Shown here: piece by piece, positions 62,490 through 64,000 of the stretch
Layout: the number at the start of each line of letters is the position of its first letter
Position numbering within the stretch: the first letter of the stretch is position 1
Source of the DNA: Bacteroidales bacterium
GTDB taxonomy: Bacteria; Bacteroidota; Bacteroidia; Bacteroidales; UBA932
Direction: 5' to 3'
Length of the DNA: 64,000 nucleotides
Assembly: GCA_016286385.1 (NCBI GenBank)
Contig: JAEESO010000003.1
Span: forward strand, 99,382 to 163,381
Made by a program: the position numbers and the translations under genes
The notes under the pieces: model-generated
Database searches by the model: none
What the model was told of the DNA's origin: nothing
What the model saw: the letters and a program-made list of their open reading frames with translations, nothing else

Positions 62490-63449
62490 ATGGACCTTTC
62501 TATAATCATACCCCTTTACAATGAGGCCGATTCCCTCCCGGAACTGAAGGCCTGGATAGAGAAGGCGCTTGAAGGCTTCACCTATGAGATTATCTTTGTG
62601 GACGACGGGTCCACTGATGGGTCTTGGCGCGTCATTCAGGAGATGGCCGATCATGTCGGCCATGACGTACGTGCCATCAGATTCCGCCGGAACTACGGAA
62701 AATCGGCCGCCCTGTATGAGGGCTTCGCCGCCGCGGAAGGAGACATTGTGGTTACGATGGATGCCGATCTTCAGGATTCCCCGGAGGAAATCCCTGAGAT
62801 GGTGCGCATGATCCGTGAAGAGGGCTATGACCTTGTTTCAGGCTGGAAGAAAAAGCGTAAGGATAACGCCCTTACAAAGAACCTTCCTTCCAAACTCTAC
62901 AACTGGACCGCCCGCAAGGTCACCGGCATCAAGCTTCACGACATGAACTGCGGCCTCAAGGCCTACCGCAAGGAGGTTGTGAAGAATATAGAAGTGTACG
63001 GTGAGATGCACCGTTACATCCCTTACCTTGCAAAGAATGCCGGATTTACAAAGATTGGAGAGAAGCCCGTCCATCACCAGAAACGCAAGTACGGCAAGTC
63101 CAAGTTTGGTATGAGCCGCTTTGTGAACGGCCTTCTGGACCTTATGAGCCTGTGGTTCCTGTCACGCTTCGGGGGTAAGCCCATGCACTTCTTTGGCACC
63201 AGCGGCATCCTGATGTTCCTGGTGGGCTTTGTGATGACAGTCTGGATCATCGCGGCCAAACTCTATCACCAGGCTGCAGGCCTTAAGTTCCGCGCCGTCA
63301 CGGACCAGCCTCTTTTCTACCTTGCCCTTGTGGCCGTGATCCTTGGCGTAATGCTCTTCCTCGCCGGCTTCATAGGGGAAATGGTTTCCCGCAGCTCCAC
63401 CGAACGCAACAATTACCAGATTAAAGAAAGGTACCCGTCGAATGTATAG
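62490..63449 (+). CDS. Dolichol-phosphate-mannosyltransferase-like GT2 membrane protein
   Basis: The ATG at 62490 begins MDLSIIIPLYNEADSLPEL; the frame is open far upstream but overlaps DUF4199 there. The 319-residue protein has IIFVDDGSTDGSWRVI, RRNYGKSAALYEGFAAAEGD and VTMDADLQDSPEEI (DxD-like), GYDLVSGWKKKRKDN, then two C-terminal membrane segments (FFGTSGILMFLVGFVMTVWIIAAKL and FYLALVAVILGVMLFLAGFIGEM). It is a GtrB/DPM1-like enzyme that loads a sugar onto undecaprenyl phosphate. A terminator follows 25 bp downstream. Confidence 0.92.
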   Translation: MDLSIIIPLYNEADSLPELKAWIEKALEGFTYEIIFVDDGSTDGSWRVIQEMADHVGHDVRAIRFRRNYGKSAALYEGFAAAEGDIVVTMDADLQDSPEEIPEMVRMIREEGYDLVSGWKKKRKDNALTKNLPSKLYNWTARKVTGIKLHDMNCGLKAYRKEVVKNIEVYGEMHRYIPYLAKNAGFTKIGEKPVHHQKRKYGKSKFGMSRFVNGLLDLMSLWFLSRFGGKPMHFFGTSGILMFLVGFVMTVWIIAAKLYHQAAGLKFRAVTDQPLFYLALVAVILGVMLFLAGFIGEMVSRSSTERNNYQIKERYPSNV

Positions 63450-63473
63450 TGCTGAATATTAGCTAATTACGCA

Positions 63474-63509
63474 AAAACCCCTATGTAAATATGCATAGGG
63501 GTTTTATTG
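63474..63509 (+). terminator. Terminator after the GT2 gene
   Basis: AAAACCCCTATG (63474-63485) and CATAGGGGTTTT (63494-63505) form a perfect 12-bp stem with an 8-nt loop and T-rich tail. Confidence 0.85.
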
Positions 63510-63570
63510 TAACCAATTGTTAATGAGTTAATTACATTCTACGCAAGCAACATTGAATGGTTCTAACCAC

Positions 63571-63612
63571 AGTGTCCTCCCTCCCCCGAGGGGGGGGAAA
63601 CAGGGTGGGGGT
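63571..63612. repeat. G/C-run element between GT2 gene and rRNA operon
   Basis: C-rich CCTCCCTCCCCC meets a run of eight G, then AAACAGGGTGGGGG. It can form a short C/G hairpin and has four or more G runs of three or longer that could make a G-quadruplex on the plus strand. No gene covers it. Confidence 0.5.
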
Positions 63613-63624
63613 AACGTAAGCGCC

Positions 63625-63686
63625 GGTAGGTGCGGTTCTTCGAAAAAAAGGTCCGGGAGTCATCAGACTCTCGGACCTTCGAAGAA

Positions 63687-63697
<11 letters not shown>
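63625..63697. repeat. 20-bp inverted repeat containing the 5S rRNA 3' end
   Basis: GGTAGGTGCGGTTCTTCGAA (63625-63644) and TTCGAAGAACCGCAGCTACC (63678-63697) are complementary with one mismatch. The right arm includes the last 11 bases of the 5S gene; the left arm is beyond the terminator, so a long hairpin can form that encloses the terminator stem. Confidence 0.85.
63643..63677 (-). terminator. Terminator of the rRNA operon
   Basis: Minus strand: GGTCCGAGAGTC, 4-nt loop, GACTCCCGGACC (one mismatch), then TTTTTTT, about 10 nt after the 5S rRNA. Confidence 0.9.
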
Positions 63698-63794
<97 letters not shown>

Positions 63795-63875
63795 CAATAT
63801 ATTACTTGAGAGAATAAACTTTTGGCGGCCCGCTTCCGCGGGCGGCAAAAGATTTCGGCAGTTATCTTTCTACAA

Positions 63876-64000
63876 GAGAAAGTCTCTCGGGCTATTAGTA
63901 CAGGTCTGCTGAGGCCGTCACCGACCTTACACATCCTGCCTATCAACGTGGTAGTCTCCCACGACCCTCAAGGGAAAACTCATCTTGGAGACGGCTTCGC
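63876..64000 (-). rRNA. rrl: 23S ribosomal RNA, 3' end only
   Basis: The minus strand reads GAGACTACCACGTTGATAGG and then CAGACCTGTACTAATAGCCC followed by GAGAGACTTTCTC, the conserved 3' end of 23S rRNA. The rest lies beyond the window edge. The 3' boundary is approximate. The spacer to 5S (63795-63875) contains a GC-rich stem (GGCGGCCCGC with GCGGGCGGC) likely used in rRNA processing. Confidence 0.92.

Noticed and set aside
63795..63875. tRNA gene in the spacer between 23S and 5S
   Set aside because: The spacer has only a GC-rich processing stem; no cloverleaf fits.

Overview
The window looks like chromosomal DNA of a member of the Bacteroidales (Bacteroidota). The signs are several multi-gene fimbrillin loci, a UpxY-type NusG paralogue, families largely confined to this phylum (DUF5106, DUF4296, DUF4199, DUF4295), promoters with the TAnnTTTG -7 box, and the rpmB-rpmG-DUF4295 cluster. 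Base composition is near 50% GC. That would fit an uncultured gut or rumen lineage, but genus and species cannot be read from the sequence and no lineage is claimed.

Layout. 1-7021: the 3' part of a fimbrial operon (four exported proteins, the first cut by the window edge). 7037-9355: a thioredoxin-like lipoprotein and a divergent AT-rich Fic gene. 9381-11222 (minus): a UpxY-type antiterminator behind a sugar-1-phosphate transferase. 11466-33548 (plus): 21 genes with no gap above 12 bp, apparently one 22-kb exopolysaccharide/capsule operon. It holds two outer-membrane proteins, a small fatty-acyl/polyketide-like module (SDR, two KAS III, ACP, aldo-keto reductase, and an FrhB-acyltransferase fusion), a flippase, a pyruvyl transferase, at least five glycosyltransferases, a polymerase-like membrane protein, Wza- and Wzc-like export proteins, a HAD protein and a nucleotidyltransferase. 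33620-44049: an AraC-type regulator with membrane segments followed by a second, complete fimbrial operon ending in a 1351-residue repeat adhesin. 44184-46804 (minus): typA, then yceD-rpmF-tRNA-Arg. 47103-49398: a zincin-like lipoprotein and a FimB/Mfa2-like lipoprotein. 49459: tRNA-Leu. 49594-55403 (minus): pheT, DUF4296, amidohydrolase, radical SAM, deoC. 55526: ftsY. 56586-61826 (minus): thrS-infC-rpmI-rplT-lepB-rpmB-rpmG-DUF4295. 61913-63449: DUF4199 and a GT2 transferase. 63687-64000 (minus): 5S and the 3' end of 23S rRNA.

How the parts fit. The accessory half (1-44 kb) is about the cell surface: two fimbrial operons flank a very long polysaccharide operon that should need processive antitermination, and a UpxY homologue is encoded divergently next to it. 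The most unusual feature is the acyl module. Two condensing enzymes, one carrier protein, two reductases and one acyltransferase are the parts needed to build a short hydroxylated acyl chain, for example by two rounds of extension and reduction, and to attach it to a sugar of the polymer. The other half (44-64 kb) is ordinary housekeeping.

Other points of note: a Fic protein with Cys at the catalytic His position, an aldo-keto reductase with Arg at the catalytic Lys position, infC with no AUG/GUG/UUG at the expected start, a tandem direct repeat upstream of the second fimbrial promoter, interleaved inverted repeats upstream of the zincin gene, and a 7-base word (GGCCGAT/ATCGGCC) present about once per kb.
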